A stretch of DNA of 64,000 bases. Origin: Tenericutes bacterium MZ-XQ (GTDB lineage Bacteria > Bacillota_I > Bacilli_A > Acholeplasmatales > Acholeplasmataceae). The stretch's first letter is position 1. Every line of letters begins with the position of its first letter. The position numbers were made by a program, and so were the translations under genes. The notes under the pieces were generated by a model. It had not been told where the DNA came from. It saw only the letters and a list, made by a program, of their open reading frames with translations, and did no database searches. Location of the stretch: assembly GCA_002838205.1 (NCBI GenBank), contig CP017950.1, positions 620,001 through 684,000 on the forward strand, read 5' to 3'. Positions 34,548 to 44,410 of this stretch are shown here, in pieces.

Positions 34548-35781
34548 GTTTAAACTTCTCTTTTTCTAATTTATATATTTCTTCTGTTGCTAAACTGATT
34601 TTAGTTACAACATCTTTTTTATGGATTGGATAAATATAATACGTATCATGGATTGTTGATAGATCGATACAATCGCCTTTTTTCATGTAATCATATTCAA
34701 TATGACATCCGTACATGGATAACGGTTCTTTCTTCAGATCGATGGGATATGTATCATGATCAACTTTTAAAAGAAATCCTTTTAGATTATGAATAAGTGT
34801 TCCTTGTCCAATGGGTATATATCCTTTACTATTTGGAAGTGATTCTACATTGACTTCATCTTCAAAATGATAATGCCCTGATACAACTTCTTTTCTAACA
34901 TTTTCTCTTTCCCATTCATACCAATCTGGCGCATGAGAAAACTCTGTGATACCTTTGGTTGCTTTAAGCTTACCATAAACATCCATTTCATAAGTTTTGC
35001 CACAATGATTGCACCATATCTTATTGAAATTTGAATCCATCTCATGTTCAGTTTTACAAGAAGGACATTGATAAAGAACTTTATGCATTTGTTTTGCTCT
35101 ATGCTTGTAGCCTATCTTTACTTTATTGTCAAACTGCCATTGATACTCATCATACTCAAAAGCGGTCTTTATTTTATCATTAATAGCCTCAACTGATAAG
35201 GCATTGATTTGCTCAATATCCAAAATTTTTGTCATATCTGCTTTTAAAGGTACATATCTCATATGCAAATTCCAAACAGGCTGTGTTAAATAGTTACCGT
35301 GCATATTTAGAACAACGACAGGTTTTTTTAAAGCTTTAACCATTTTACCTAAAGACTCAGGAAGAATTGCGGTTGTACCAATTAAAGAATATCTTGCTTC
35401 AGGGTATATGGCTACAATATAATTAAGCTTATCTAGAGCATATTTAATATGTCTAAATAAGACTGTATCATTGGTGAACTTTCTTTTCATGATACCACCG
35501 ACATTGCGCAGCAATTTTTCTCTTTTAATAAAGCCATCAATTGCAATCACATAATTAGCTCTTCTTGGAAAAATTGCCCTTGTAGTGACTTTAAAATCGA
35601 TAAAAGCATGGTGTGTGCAAAGTAAAATATAAGGTGGTTTTAATCCCTTAATGCCTACTTTATTCACTTTTAATCTTCTAAACCATATGGTTGGTAAAGA
35701 TAAAAGCCATGCTAAAGGTGTTAAGTATATCTTTTCTTTAACTGGCTTTTTTTCAATGTCGAAATATTTAATTTCACTCAT
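34531..35781 (-). CDS. PlsC-like acyltransferase with zinc-ribbon and unusual C-terminal domain
   Basis: 416 residues. The acyltransferase part (about 30-200) has the HHAFID motif (HX4D catalytic pair) at about 57 and a YPEARYS motif at about 123, typical of 1-acylglycerol-3-phosphate acyltransferases. After about residue 220 comes a two-CXXC zinc ribbon (CPSC...CNHC) and a beta-rich tail of about 130 residues not found in standard PlsC (about 200-250 residues). It overlaps the cyclase gene upstream (35778) and rlmD downstream. A lipid acyl-transfer role is likely; the ribbon might bind RNA or protein (speculative). Confidence 0.8.
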   Translation of the reverse strand: MSEIKYFDIEKKPVKEKIYLTPLAWLLSLPTIWFRRLKVNKVGIKGLKPPYILLCTHHAFIDFKVTTRAIFPRRANYVIAIDGFIKREKLLRNVGGIMKRKFTNDTVLFRHIKYALDKLNYIVAIYPEARYSLIGTTAILPESLGKMVKALKKPVVVLNMHGNYLTQPVWNLHMRYVPLKADMTKILDIEQINALSVEAINDKIKTAFEYDEYQWQFDNKVKIGYKHRAKQMHKVLYQCPSCKTEHEMDSNFNKIWCNHCGKTYEMDVYGKLKATKGITEFSHAPDWYEWERENVRKEVVSGHYHFEDEVNVESLPNSKGYIPIGQGTLIHNLKGFLLKVDHDTYPIDLKKEPLSMYGCHIEYDYMKKGDCIDLSTIHDTYYIYPIHKKDVVTKISLATEEIYKLEKEKFKHANKV

Positions 35782-36695
35782 AATTTATCCTTAGTTAAAT
35801 ATTGTTCTAAATCCAAATATTGAATGCCATTTTTTCCTTGTTTTTTAGCAATGTACATCGCTTGATCAGCGACATGAATTGCATCTTTAAGTTTCGTGTT
35901 TTCTTTCATGATGGTCAGTCCCATTGATGTTTTAGTCATCAATGGATCATCGATATCTCTAAGTGTGGTTGCATCAATTAAAATCTGTAGGTTTTTAGCT
36001 CTTGCTTTTAAAGTTGTTTCATCTGCTTTATGATACATCACTAAAAGTTCATCTCCACCGTATCTAAATGCTAAATCATTTTGATCTAATGCGTTTAAGA
36101 TGGTATTAGATACAGCTTCTAATATCTTATCACCTACTATATGTCCATATAAATCATTTGTTCTTTTAAAGTTATCTAAGTCAATAAAACATAAACCCCA
36201 TTCTTGTAGATTTTTATCTTTTAAAAGAGTGTTGAGCTTTGTTTTCATAAAAAGACGGTTTAGTAATCCAGTGAGTGGATCAATATACTTAATAAGTTGT
36301 GTGATTTTTTCTTCTTCAAATAGTAATGATTTTGATGTCTCATCAGTAAATACCTCAATGGCACCCATAATCTTGCCTTCAATTTCTAAAGGAATTGCTC
36401 TAACATGAACGAGTTTTCGATATCCATCTTTATGTTGAAGATAAACATAATTATCAGTGATGATGTTTTCTTTGATTGATTTTTGTAACGGACATCCATC
36501 TAAACACAATTTTTTACCACTTTCATCGATGTGATTGAGTTTATTATCCCAACAATGTGATCCAACCATTTCCTCTTTGGAAAAACCTGATATCGTTTCA
36601 GCTACAGGGTTATAATATAAAATCTTCCTATGTGTATCAACAATATATACAGCCTCATGGAAGTGATCAAAATATTTTTTTAGTTGCTCAAGCAT
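35778..36695 (-). CDS. Diguanylate cyclase with N-terminal PAS domain
   Basis: 305 residues, soluble. The PAS domain (about 5-120) contains HCWD, LCLDGCPL and an earlier His, a Cys/His set seen in a subgroup of PAS domains that may hold a metal or Fe-S cofactor (inference). The GGDEF domain (about 135-295) has DPLTGLLNR, FIDLDNFK with substrate-binding residues, and active site RYGGDELLV; GGDEL is an accepted active variant. No RxxD inhibitory site is evident in the five residues before GGDEL. It should make c-di-GMP from two GTP. Lies 17 bases after kbl and overlaps the PlsC-like gene, so it is probably co-transcribed with tdh-kbl. Confidence 0.9.
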   Translation of the reverse strand: MLEQLKKYFDHFHEAVYIVDTHRKILYYNPVAETISGFSKEEMVGSHCWDNKLNHIDESGKKLCLDGCPLQKSIKENIITDNYVYLQHKDGYRKLVHVRAIPLEIEGKIMGAIEVFTDETSKSLLFEEEKITQLIKYIDPLTGLLNRLFMKTKLNTLLKDKNLQEWGLCFIDLDNFKRTNDLYGHIVGDKILEAVSNTILNALDQNDLAFRYGGDELLVMYHKADETTLKARAKNLQILIDATTLRDIDDPLMTKTSMGLTIMKENTKLKDAIHVADQAMYIAKKQGKNGIQYLDLEQYLTKDKL

Positions 36696-36712
36696 AGAAA
36701 GATCCTCATTTC

Positions 36713-37882
36713 TTACAAAATATTTAGTTTCTTAGCTGTAGATTCCATGATTTCAATTGCACGATCAAGTTGATCTTTTGTATGAAGTGCTGAAACCATG
36801 CATCTAATTCTTCCAGTATTCTTCGGAACAGTTGGAAAAACAATACCTGAAACATATACTCCATTATAAAGCAATTGCTTCGAAAACTCCATAGTTAGCG
36901 CTTCTTTTCCTATCATCACTGGAGTAATTGGTGTTTCACTATGACCGATATCAAAGCCTAATTTTGATAATTTGTCTTTAAAATATCTAGCATTATCCCA
37001 TAATTTATCCGTATATTCACTTGATGTCTCTAACATATGAAATGCTTCGATGATTGCTGCTGCAGCTCCCGGCATCATTGCAGTCGAAAATAACAATGGT
37101 CGACCTCGATGAAGCAACCAATCTCTCATTTCCATAGAACCTGCTACATAACCTCCCACAACACCAATGGCTTTAGATAATGTACCAACAATAAAATCAA
37201 CTTGGCCGTGTAGATGGAAGTGATCAACAGTACCTCTACCTCTTTCACCTAAAACACCAGAACCATGTGCATCATCTACATAAGTGAGTGCCCCATATGT
37301 TTTAGCCAGTTTAACAATATCTGGTAGTTTTGCAATATCTCCATCCATTGAAAACACGCCATCAGTAATAATAAGCATTTGCTCATATTTTCCTTGGCTT
37401 TCTTTTAAAATACGTTCTAAATCTTTTATATCACTATGTTTAAAGACAGCACGACTAGCTTTTGATAACTTAGTACCGTCAATGATAGATGCGTGATTGA
37501 GTTGATCTGATATGATTAAATCTTTGTCTGTTGTAATCGCTTGGATAACGCCAGCATTCACATTAAATCCAGATTGAAAAACGAGTGCTGCTTCTTCCTT
37601 TTTGAATGCAGCAATCGTTTCATCTAATTTTTCATGAATGTCCATATTCCCAACGATAGTTCTTACAGCACCTGAACCAACACCATATGTTTCGATCGCT
37701 TTGATTGCTGCTTTTTTTAATCTTGGGTGATTCGCGAATCCTAGGTAATTGTTTGATGATAAATTGATGACTTTTTTACCATTCAGTATGATTTCTGCAT
37801 CACAAGGTCCTTCGTTTACTGGTAACTTACGATATACACCATCTTTTTTTAATTCTTCAATTCTACTTGTTAAAAATGACAC
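36713..37882 (-). CDS. kbl: 2-amino-3-ketobutyrate CoA ligase (glycine C-acetyltransferase)
   Basis: 389 residues from a GTG at 37882, eight bases after AAGGAG; the GTG at 37891 lies inside the ribosome site. PLP-dependent alpha-oxoamine synthase fold: [35 protein letters not shown] (Asp and His contacting PLP) and the Schiff-base lysine in [13 protein letters not shown]. It cleaves 2-amino-3-oxobutanoate with CoA into glycine and acetyl-CoA, the second step of threonine breakdown. Directly follows tdh with overlapping ends, the classic pairing that channels the unstable intermediate. Confidence 0.95.
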   Translation of the reverse strand: MSFLTSRIEELKKDGVYRKLPVNEGPCDAEIILNGKKVINLSSNNYLGFANHPRLKKAAIKAIETYGVGSGAVRTIVGNMDIHEKLDETIAAFKKEEAALVFQSGFNVNAGVIQAITTDKDLIISDQLNHASIIDGTKLSKASRAVFKHSDIKDLERILKESQGKYEQMLIITDGVFSMDGDIAKLPDIVKLAKTYGALTYVDDAHGSGVLGERGRGTVDHFHLHGQVDFIVGTLSKAIGVVGGYVAGSMEMRDWLLHRGRPLLFSTAMMPGAAAAIIEAFHMLETSSEYTDKLWDNARYFKDKLSKLGFDIGHSETPITPVMIGKEALTMEFSKQLLYNGVYVSGIVFPTVPKNTGRIRCMVSALHTKDQLDRAIEIMESTAKKLNIL

Positions 37883-37887
37883 TAATC

Positions 37888-38937
37888 TCACTCCTTATGT
37901 TTTGGTATCAATACAACTTTTCCACTATGTCCAGACATCATAATCTCCATGCCTTTTTCAACATCTTCTAGTGGAAGTGTATGTGTTACAATATCTTCTA
38001 AATCTAACATTTGATTGTTGATTAAATAACTCACTTTATCCCATGTATCAAATAAAAGTCTTCCAACAACACCATACATGGTAATACCTTTGAAGACAAA
38101 ATCATTGGATAAGTCAAATGTAATCTCATCTTCGGTGATACCCAGCATAGACATTTTTCCGCCTGCTTTCACATATTTAAAAGCAGCCTCAATGGCAGAT
38201 TTATTTCCAGAAAACTCTGTAACTACATCTACACCTTTACCGTTTGTTTCTTCCAAAACTCTTTTGATGACGTCTTCTTCTTTAGGATTAATGACAACAT
38301 CAGCTCCTAGTTTTTTTGCTAATTCTATACGATATGGGTTAACTTCTATCGCAATGATTTTTCTCGATTTCATTGCTTTAGCAATATTAACTCCCATAAG
38401 ACCAATAGGACCACATCCAACGACTGCAACATCTTTATCTACAATATCAAAATGAAGCATGGTATGTACTGCATTACCTAAAGGTTCTTGAATCGATAAG
38501 TATTTTGGATCGACATCTCGATTATTAACAATTAAGTTAAACTCTGGCATTTTAATATATTCAGCAAAACAACCATCAGTATCGACACCAATGATCTTTG
38601 TATTCTCACAAATGTGATATTCCCCTCTTTGACAAAATTCACACGTACCACAAACTAAATGCGTTTCAGACGAAACGATATCACCAATTTTCACTTTAGA
38701 TACATCTTTACCGATTTTAATGACTTCACCAGCAAATTCATGTCCCATAATATTTGGTGGTTGAACCCTTCCTTGACTCCATTTATCCCATTTGTAAATG
38801 TGAACATCTGTACCACAAATCGATGTCGCAAGCACCTTAATTAAGACATCTTTTGGACCTAACTGATTTGGGATTTCACGGGTCGTTAGTTTGCATCCCT
38901 TATCTCTTTTTTCTTTAATCACAGCGGTCATTTGCAT
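37888..38937 (-). CDS. tdh: L-threonine 3-dehydrogenase
   Basis: 349 residues of the zinc-dependent medium-chain dehydrogenase family. Catalytic zinc site at [15 protein letters not shown] (Cys, His) and GHEFAGEV; structural zinc cysteines at [18 protein letters not shown] fold at [14 protein letters not shown]. The GTDVHIY and WDKWSQ region is typical of Tdh rather than sorbitol dehydrogenase. It oxidises threonine to 2-amino-3-oxobutanoate with NAD+. First gene of tdh-kbl-GGDEF-plsC-rlmD, with a promoter and cre-like site just upstream. Confidence 0.95.
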   Translation of the reverse strand: MQMTAVIKEKRDKGCKLTTREIPNQLGPKDVLIKVLATSICGTDVHIYKWDKWSQGRVQPPNIMGHEFAGEVIKIGKDVSKVKIGDIVSSETHLVCGTCEFCQRGEYHICENTKIIGVDTDGCFAEYIKMPEFNLIVNNRDVDPKYLSIQEPLGNAVHTMLHFDIVDKDVAVVGCGPIGLMGVNIAKAMKSRKIIAIEVNPYRIELAKKLGADVVINPKEEDVIKRVLEETNGKGVDVVTEFSGNKSAIEAAFKYVKAGGKMSMLGITEDEITFDLSNDFVFKGITMYGVVGRLLFDTWDKVSYLINNQMLDLEDIVTHTLPLEDVEKGMEIMMSGHSGKVVLIPKHKE

Positions 38938-38967
38938 CTTTAATAGTTCTCCTTATGTACTTTGTTA

Positions 38968-38994
38968 TAAAAACGCTTTCATAGTTTTATTATA
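38968..38994 (-). promoter_or_regulatory. tdh promoter -10 and CcpA cre-like operator
   Basis: On the minus strand TATAAT (38989-38994) is followed after 7 bases by TGAAAGCGTTTTTA (38968-38981), which fits the cre consensus TGWAARCGYTWNCW at 13 of 14 positions. The site covers the expected start of transcription, where CcpA binding would block initiation. Confidence 0.6.
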
Positions 38995-39054
38995 CGCTTT
39001 TTTTGGCTATTTTTAAACCCCTGCCAAAGAAAAAATGAATGTTTTTATATACAA

Positions 39055-39597
39055 TCATTTTTCGTTTAACCAATATTGAATTGCGATCAATGTTTTACCA
39101 TCTTTGATCTCATTTTTGAGCATTAAATCTCTTGTTTGGTCTTTGGTAAACAGATAGACATCAATGTTTTCATCTAAGTCTTTAGCAAGGGGATCTTCAA
39201 CTTTATACGCATGTTTAGCTCTAAAGATTTGAATTTTTTCATCGCTGTATCCTACACATGGATATAGTTCATATAAAAATGAAATATGATCTGATCGATA
39301 GGTTGTTTCTTCTTCGAGTTCCCGAATCGCACATGCCATGAACGACTCTTCATCAACGTCCATTTTACCTGCAGGTATTTCATATATGATTTCATCTAGT
39401 GGATATCTGAACTGTTTGATTAAAATAATCTTGTCATCCTGTGTTGTAGCTAACATTGCAGCTCCACCAGGATGTTTTAAATATATTCTTTCTGATGTTC
39501 TGCCTGATGGCAACATAACATCATCTTCATAAAGACTCATAAAAGAACATTCATATACCTTTTTTGAACTTTTTTTAACTTCCTTCAACGTTTGCAC
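39055..39597 (-). CDS. ADP-ribose pyrophosphatase-like Nudix hydrolase
   Basis: 180 residues. Nudix box from GKMDVDEESFMACA to RELEEETTY (about 80-103), preceded by FRYPLDEIIYEIPAG, which is typical of the NudF/ADP-ribose pyrophosphatase subfamily, and followed by PCVGYSDEKI. It would cleave ADP-ribose to AMP and ribose 5-phosphate. The start is uncertain: GTG 39597 or TTG 39588 six bases after AGGTG; no ATG fits. It overlaps the end of the M28 peptidase gene by 23 bases. Confidence 0.88.
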   Translation of the reverse strand: MQTLKEVKKSSKKVYECSFMSLYEDDVMLPSGRTSERIYLKHPGGAAMLATTQDDKIILIKQFRYPLDEIIYEIPAGKMDVDEESFMACAIRELEEETTYRSDHISFLYELYPCVGYSDEKIQIFRAKHAYKVEDPLAKDLDENIDVYLFTKDQTRDLMLKNEIKDGKTLIAIQYWLNEK

Positions 39598-40792
39598 CTA
39601 CTTTATTGTCTTTATATTTAATATAAGCCATGAATAATTTCATTGTATTATATACGACTTCAAAATGAACATGTTCTAGAGTGTCATTAGGCGTATGATA
39701 ACTTTGATTACGATTGCTGTTGGACCAAGGCATCCCAATTAAGGTTGTTGAGGCAATCCCCTTTTTTGCAAATTCTGCTGCATCTGTTCCCCCAGTTAGA
39801 AACGCTAGAGGTTGTTTGAAAGTAAAAATGCCTTCAAGTTCTGAAACATCTAATAATTCATCAGTAAAACCATCATCAAACTTCACAAAGTTATTCAAAT
39901 CACTGGTCAAAAAGAACATTTCGTTCTCATCATAGAGACAATCAGCGTTTAATAAATATGTAGGTATCTCTTTGAGTTCTTTTTCATGTGCTTTCACATA
40001 TGCTCTTGCACCTCTTAAACCCTCTTCTTCTGCATCAAAACTTAAAACAATGATTCTTGTGTGTTTTAAAGATTCCTTAAGTTTAAAATGCTTCCCAATC
40101 TCAAGAGCAATCATTGAAGCAACTAAATTATCTCCTGCTCCAGGTGTCCCTTTTTTACTTGCAAAAAACCACATTTGACCAACAAGTAAAAAGGTGATAC
40201 TAAAAGTGATATTCACATATAAAGATAATTCATCTAACCAAGGTGTAAGAAAGCTGATCATGGATACAAGCGATAAAATGATGACTAATGCGATAGATCC
40301 TGTAGTCCTTAAATTATAGAGTTTTGGTTGTCTAATAAAGAAGTTAAAGATTCTAGCACTATCATGATGTCCACTGATTATAATCTGCTGCTTAACTTCA
40401 TTTTTAGGCTCGATTTTGCCATATACATTCTTCCCTTTTTTCTTTGGATAAAACTTATCTAATAAAGGTAGATATAAAAAGAACTGTAAAACTAATACAA
40501 TCACACTCAAAATGAGCAAAACAAATGATATCCATGCGTAATCAAGCCACAAAAAAACAAGTGCACATAGATAATTAAAAACCAAAATTCTTATCCAACC
40601 AAGAAATGCACCTTGATAGACATAAAACTCTTCTTTAAAAGCATCATCTGCAAACTCATTGATTGAATCATAGATATAATCACCAGCATCTAAAGCACTT
40701 TTTGATCCTGCTAATCTTGGTCCAAATAAATCAATGATTTTTTGTGTCTCTTTATAAACATCTTCTGTATAATTTTTTATTTCTTGATCCAT
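39575..40792 (-). CDS. M28-family membrane metallopeptidase
   Basis: 405 residues. Catalytic zinc residues of family M28 are visible: IISGHHDSAR (His, Asp), PGAGDNLVAS (bridging Asp), SFDAEEEGLRGAR (Glu pair), LNADCLYDEN and YHTPNDTLEHV (last His). Hydrophobic segments at about 65-110 and 170-220 suggest three to four membrane passes in the first half, which is unusual for secreted M28 aminopeptidases, with the active site split around them. Likely a membrane aminopeptidase; substrate unknown. ATG 40792; operon with the Nudix gene. Confidence 0.85.
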   Translation of the reverse strand: MDQEIKNYTEDVYKETQKIIDLFGPRLAGSKSALDAGDYIYDSINEFADDAFKEEFYVYQGAFLGWIRILVFNYLCALVFLWLDYAWISFVLLILSVIVLVLQFFLYLPLLDKFYPKKKGKNVYGKIEPKNEVKQQIIISGHHDSARIFNFFIRQPKLYNLRTTGSIALVIILSLVSMISFLTPWLDELSLYVNITFSITFLLVGQMWFFASKKGTPGAGDNLVASMIALEIGKHFKLKESLKHTRIIVLSFDAEEEGLRGARAYVKAHEKELKEIPTYLLNADCLYDENEMFFLTSDLNNFVKFDDGFTDELLDVSELEGIFTFKQPLAFLTGGTDAAEFAKKGIASTTLIGMPWSNSNRNQSYHTPNDTLEHVHFEVVYNTMKLFMAYIKYKDNKVGANVEGS

Positions 40793-40893
40793 GGATTTAT
40801 CACCACTTTAACTCGTTTAAGTCTATTATAACATTAAAAAAAATGATAAAAGCATTGAAATTTAAATATGCCTTATGCGACGATAAAAATCTC

Positions 40894-40925
40894 AAAAAAA
40901 AGAAGGCCTATGTAAAGCCTTCTTT
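40894..40925 (-). terminator. Terminator of the proline-catabolism operon
   Basis: AGAAGGC, 9-base loop, GCCTTCT then T7 on the minus strand, 22 bases after the rocA stop. Confidence 0.85.
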
Positions 40926-40946
40926 AAAATGTTTATACACTTGTAT

Positions 40947-42503
40947 TTATAAAGCTTCAGAAATCGTCTTACCTTGCATATGTAGGATCAAATAGTCTGG
41001 ACCACCAGCTTTTGAATCAGTTCCACTCATATTAAATCCTCCAAATGGTTGATATCCTACGATGGCTCCTGTACATTTTCTATTGAAATATAAATTTCCA
41101 ACATGGAAATGATTTCTAGCTTTTTCTAAATTCATGCGATTATTTGAAATCACTGCACCTGTAAGTCCGTATTCAGTGTTGTTTGCAACATCTAATGCTT
41201 GATCAAAATCTTTGACCTTACACATTGCTAAGATTGGACCAAAGATTTCTTCTTGCATGAGTCTTGAATCTGGTTTAACATCATAATAAATGGTTGGGTC
41301 AATGAAATATCCTTTTTCATCACTTGCTGTACCACCAACAAGTAATTTTCCTTCTTTTTCGCCCACTTCAAAATAACTTGTAATCTTTTTAAATGCTAAA
41401 TGATCATTAACTGGTCCCATAAAGTTTTCTAGCTTTTCTGGATTACCTACTTTTAGTTGATGCGTTAGACGTTTCACACGGTCAACCACTTGATCGTATA
41501 CATCTTCAACAATAATAGCTCTTGAGCATGCACTACATTTTTGTCCACTAAAACCAAATGCTGCTTTTACAATGGATTCTGCAGCAAGTTCTATATCAGC
41601 TTCACTATCAACAATAATTGCATCTTTACCACCCATTTCAGCAATAACTCTTTTTAGCCATATTTGTCCTGGATGAACTTTTGCAGCTTTTTCATATATA
41701 CCAATACCAACATCTCTACTACCAGTAAATGAAACAAATCTTGTTTTTGGATGATTAACTAAATACTCACCAATTTCACTACCTTTACCCGGCAAGAAAT
41801 TGACAACACCTGCTGGAAGTCCCGCTTCTTCTAATACTTCTACAAACTTATAAGCAATGACTTGAGTCGTAGAGGCAGGTTTTAAGATCACAGTATTACC
41901 AGAAACCACTGCAGCACTTGTCATACCAACTAAAATAGCAAGCGGAAAGTTCCAAGGTGGAATAACGATACCAACACCTAGAGGTATGTAACGATACTCG
42001 TTTCTTTCAATGTTTCTTCGACTTAATACAACATCATCAATTTTAGTTAACGTTAACATTTGACGACCATAATATTCAAGGAAGTCAATCGCTTCTGCAA
42101 CATCTGCATCAGCTTCTGGCCATGGTTTACCTGCTTCTTTAGTCATTAAAGCAGCAAACTCAAACTTTCTTTTTCGAATGATCCCAGCAGCTTTAAATAA
42201 AACATCTGCTCTAACTTTAGGATCAACAAGTTTCCAAGTTTCAAACGTTTTTAAAGCAACTTTCATTGCTTCATCAGCTTCTTTGATGGATGCTTGATGG
42301 ATGGTCCCAACAACTTCTTTAAAGTTTGCTGGATTTAAAGAATCCATCTTTTTGTCTGTCTTTACACGCTTGCCATCAATGACTAAGTCATAGGTTTGAC
42401 CTAAATAAGTGTAAACCGTTCTTAATCCTTCTTCATACTTCTTTACATGCTCTTCTTTTGTAAAATCTGTAAGTGGTTCTGTTTTGTAGCTATAAATTGC
42501 CAT
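40947..42503 (-). CDS. rocA: 1-pyrroline-5-carboxylate (L-glutamate gamma-semialdehyde) dehydrogenase
   Basis: 518 residues, usual length for the RocA/PruA aldehyde dehydrogenase group. NAD-binding and catalytic parts: [28 protein letters not shown], active-site Glu in AEMGGKDAI and Cys in [11 protein letters not shown], then EIFGPILA. It oxidises glutamate semialdehyde (P5C) to glutamate with NAD(P)+. Last gene of an operon whose upstream genes encode a proline-dehydrogenase-like complex, which supports the assignment. ATG 42503 with GGAGAGAG upstream. Confidence 0.93.
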   Translation of the reverse strand: MAIYSYKTEPLTDFTKEEHVKKYEEGLRTVYTYLGQTYDLVIDGKRVKTDKKMDSLNPANFKEVVGTIHQASIKEADEAMKVALKTFETWKLVDPKVRADVLFKAAGIIRKRKFEFAALMTKEAGKPWPEADADVAEAIDFLEYYGRQMLTLTKIDDVVLSRRNIERNEYRYIPLGVGIVIPPWNFPLAILVGMTSAAVVSGNTVILKPASTTQVIAYKFVEVLEEAGLPAGVVNFLPGKGSEIGEYLVNHPKTRFVSFTGSRDVGIGIYEKAAKVHPGQIWLKRVIAEMGGKDAIIVDSEADIELAAESIVKAAFGFSGQKCSACSRAIIVEDVYDQVVDRVKRLTHQLKVGNPEKLENFMGPVNDHLAFKKITSYFEVGEKEGKLLVGGTASDEKGYFIDPTIYYDVKPDSRLMQEEIFGPILAMCKVKDFDQALDVANNTEYGLTGAVISNNRMNLEKARNHFHVGNLYFNRKCTGAIVGYQPFGGFNMSGTDSKAGGPDYLILHMQGKTISEAL

Positions 42504-42520
42504 ATTTCTCTCTCCTTTTC

Positions 42521-43663
42521 TTATACAACTGATTTTTCTATATGAATCTCTTGATCTTTAAATCTTTCAATCGATAAAAATTTAAGATCGACGGTTGGTT
42601 CCAATCCTAAAATAAGCTCTGACATTAAAAGCCCTGTCATTGGAGCTAACATAAAGCCATGACCAGAAAATCCACAAGCCATGTAAAAGTTTGAGACTTC
42701 ACTTGCTTTTGAGATAATTGGTTGGTGATCTGGCGACATATTATAAGATCCACCCCATTGTCTTACTACATTTAGTTTACCAACAAGTGGCATCATATCG
42801 CAAACGGTTTTACTCATTTCATCTAAAAACTGCCAAGAACTTGAGATATCATGACCAGGTTCTTGGTCTGGATTTGATCTTCCCATTAAAAATGCTCCGT
42901 GTGGGACTTGTTGGCAGTAAATGTTTTTCGAAAATGACATCACCATCGGTCCTTGAATTTTTTCAACAGGTTCTGTAGCAAGTATCTCATGATTCTCTGA
43001 ATAAACAGGTATATCTATACCAGCCATTTCGCCAATCTCTTTCGCATACCCACCAGCAGCATTGATTAAAAGATCTGTCTCATAAGTATCTTTATTAGTG
43101 ATGACATGAGATACACGATCATCTTTAAGCTTTAAGCCCGTAACCTCTTCATAAAAGTGAAACTCAACACCTAGTTTTAATGCTGCTTTATAAAAAGCTT
43201 CTGTCGTTTTAAATGGATTTAAATGACCATCTGTTGGACAAAATGTTGCACTGATAAATGCATCCTCATTTAAATGTGGGACAATCTTTAAAGCTTCTTG
43301 TTTAGAAACTACTTTTGAAGGTATGCCAAGCTTATTTTGCATGCTTACATTTTTTTCAAACTGTTTTACTTCATCAGGAGTAGTTGCTAAAATCAAATAT
43401 CCTTCTTGTTTGAGTTCAACTGAACCATCGTACTCCAATATTTCTTCAGCTTTCTCAAAGAATTCCATACTCTTTTTAGCCATAATCGCATTCATTTCTG
43501 TCGCCCACTGTTGTCTAATACCTGCACCACATCGACCGGTAGCGCCATTGGTAAAATATCCTTGATCGATGACTAAAATATCTTTTACACCTTTAATCGC
43601 TAAATGATATGCAATACTAACTCCACTAATGCCAGCACCAATGATAATTGCATGTTTTTTCAT
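42521..43663 (-). CDS. FAD-dependent amino acid dehydrogenase, catalytic subunit (PdhB-like, probable L-proline dehydrogenase)
   Basis: 380 residues of the DAO/glycine-oxidase fold. FAD-binding [42 protein letters not shown] and a C-terminal substrate/FAD region DHQPIISK...[11 protein letters not shown]. It resembles the beta subunits of thermococcal dye-linked proline dehydrogenase and HcnC/OoxB. Gene order with FAD/NAD, ferredoxin and BFD-like subunits matches pdhA-F-X-B. P5C dehydrogenase downstream makes L-proline the likely substrate; D-proline, hydroxyproline or sarcosine are alternatives. Overlaps the BFD-like gene by ATGA. Confidence 0.82.
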   Translation of the reverse strand: MKKHAIIIGAGISGVSIAYHLAIKGVKDILVIDQGYFTNGATGRCGAGIRQQWATEMNAIMAKKSMEFFEKAEEILEYDGSVELKQEGYLILATTPDEVKQFEKNVSMQNKLGIPSKVVSKQEALKIVPHLNEDAFISATFCPTDGHLNPFKTTEAFYKAALKLGVEFHFYEEVTGLKLKDDRVSHVITNKDTYETDLLINAAGGYAKEIGEMAGIDIPVYSENHEILATEPVEKIQGPMVMSFSKNIYCQQVPHGAFLMGRSNPDQEPGHDISSSWQFLDEMSKTVCDMMPLVGKLNVVRQWGGSYNMSPDHQPIISKASEVSNFYMACGFSGHGFMLAPMTGLLMSELILGLEPTVDLKFLSIERFKDQEIHIEKSVV

Positions 43664-43935
43664 TTCTTGGCCTCCTTAGCAATACTTTCTAAAGAGATAC
43701 CTTGAACCATAGGTCTTGATTTATGGGGTTTAATATTTTGTGGTTTTTTCTTTAAATAACTTGCGATTTCTCTTTGGATGATATGTCCACAGGTATTGGC
43801 TTGACAAGGCCCCATACCAACTCTAAGAAGTCTCTTTAAATCTTCAAATGTTTCATATCCTTCATCTAATTTTTTATGGATGTCTGCCAAGGTAACATCT
43901 TCGCAACGACACATGATGATTTTCTTTTTATCCAT
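43660..43935 (-). CDS. BFD-like [2Fe-2S] subunit (PdhX-like)
   Basis: 91 residues. Cysteines are arranged IIMCRCEDVT (CxC) and GMGPCQANTCG (CxxxxC), the BFD/NirB-type [2Fe-2S] ligand set also found in small subunits of archaeal proline dehydrogenase and in HcnB. Probably relays electrons between the two flavoproteins of the complex. Two bases separate it from the ferredoxin-like gene and it overlaps the catalytic subunit gene. Confidence 0.85.
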   Translation of the reverse strand: MDKKKIIMCRCEDVTLADIHKKLDEGYETFEDLKRLLRVGMGPCQANTCGHIIQREIASYLKKKPQNIKPHKSRPMVQGISLESIAKEAKK

Positions 43936-43936
43936 A

Positions 43937-44410
43937 TTAAATCCTCACTGTTACAAATTCATGTAGATATTCTATTGGTACTGAAACTTCTATAAGTGCT
44001 GTTTTATCATTTTTCTTATTTGTAGTTACTTTGATAATCTCTGCATCACAAATCTTATCTCCACTACGATTAATTCCATCAACTTTATCACCAACATTTG
44101 GTTTAGGGTTAAACTCATAAGGAATTTTAAAAACAGCTTGATTGAACTTAATCTGTGCAACGATGATTGCAAGTCCTGGACAAGCAGTAACACAAATGCC
44201 ACATCCTGTACATTTTTCAGGATCTAATTTTGGTTGTTTATTGATATCTTCTCCGATATGAATGGCATCAAAAGGACAACTTGTTGAACAAGGATTACAA
44301 GGAATATCTTCATAACATTCTAAAATCGCTTTAGGTCTTGCAAGTATTTTTTCATCAAAAAATCTTGATAAGACTAAATCTTTTGTAGCAACACCTGTTT
44401 TATCTAACAT
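43937..44410 (-). CDS. Ferredoxin-type subunit with extra beta domain (PdhF-like)
   Basis: 157 residues. Cysteine sets CYEDIPCNPCSTSCP and CTGCGICVTACPG give two [4Fe-4S] clusters (about 32-80). A C-terminal beta-rich part of about 70 residues has no cysteines. Size and position match the 19-kDa PdhF subunit of the thermococcal complex. It should pass electrons within the membrane-free dehydrogenase complex. Starts inside the end of the flavoprotein gene (11-base overlap). Confidence 0.85.
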   Translation of the reverse strand: MLDKTGVATKDLVLSRFFDEKILARPKAILECYEDIPCNPCSTSCPFDAIHIGEDINKQPKLDPEKCTGCGICVTACPGLAIIVAQIKFNQAVFKIPYEFNPKPNVGDKVDGINRSGDKICDAEIIKVTTNKKNDKTALIEVSVPIEYLHEFVTVRI

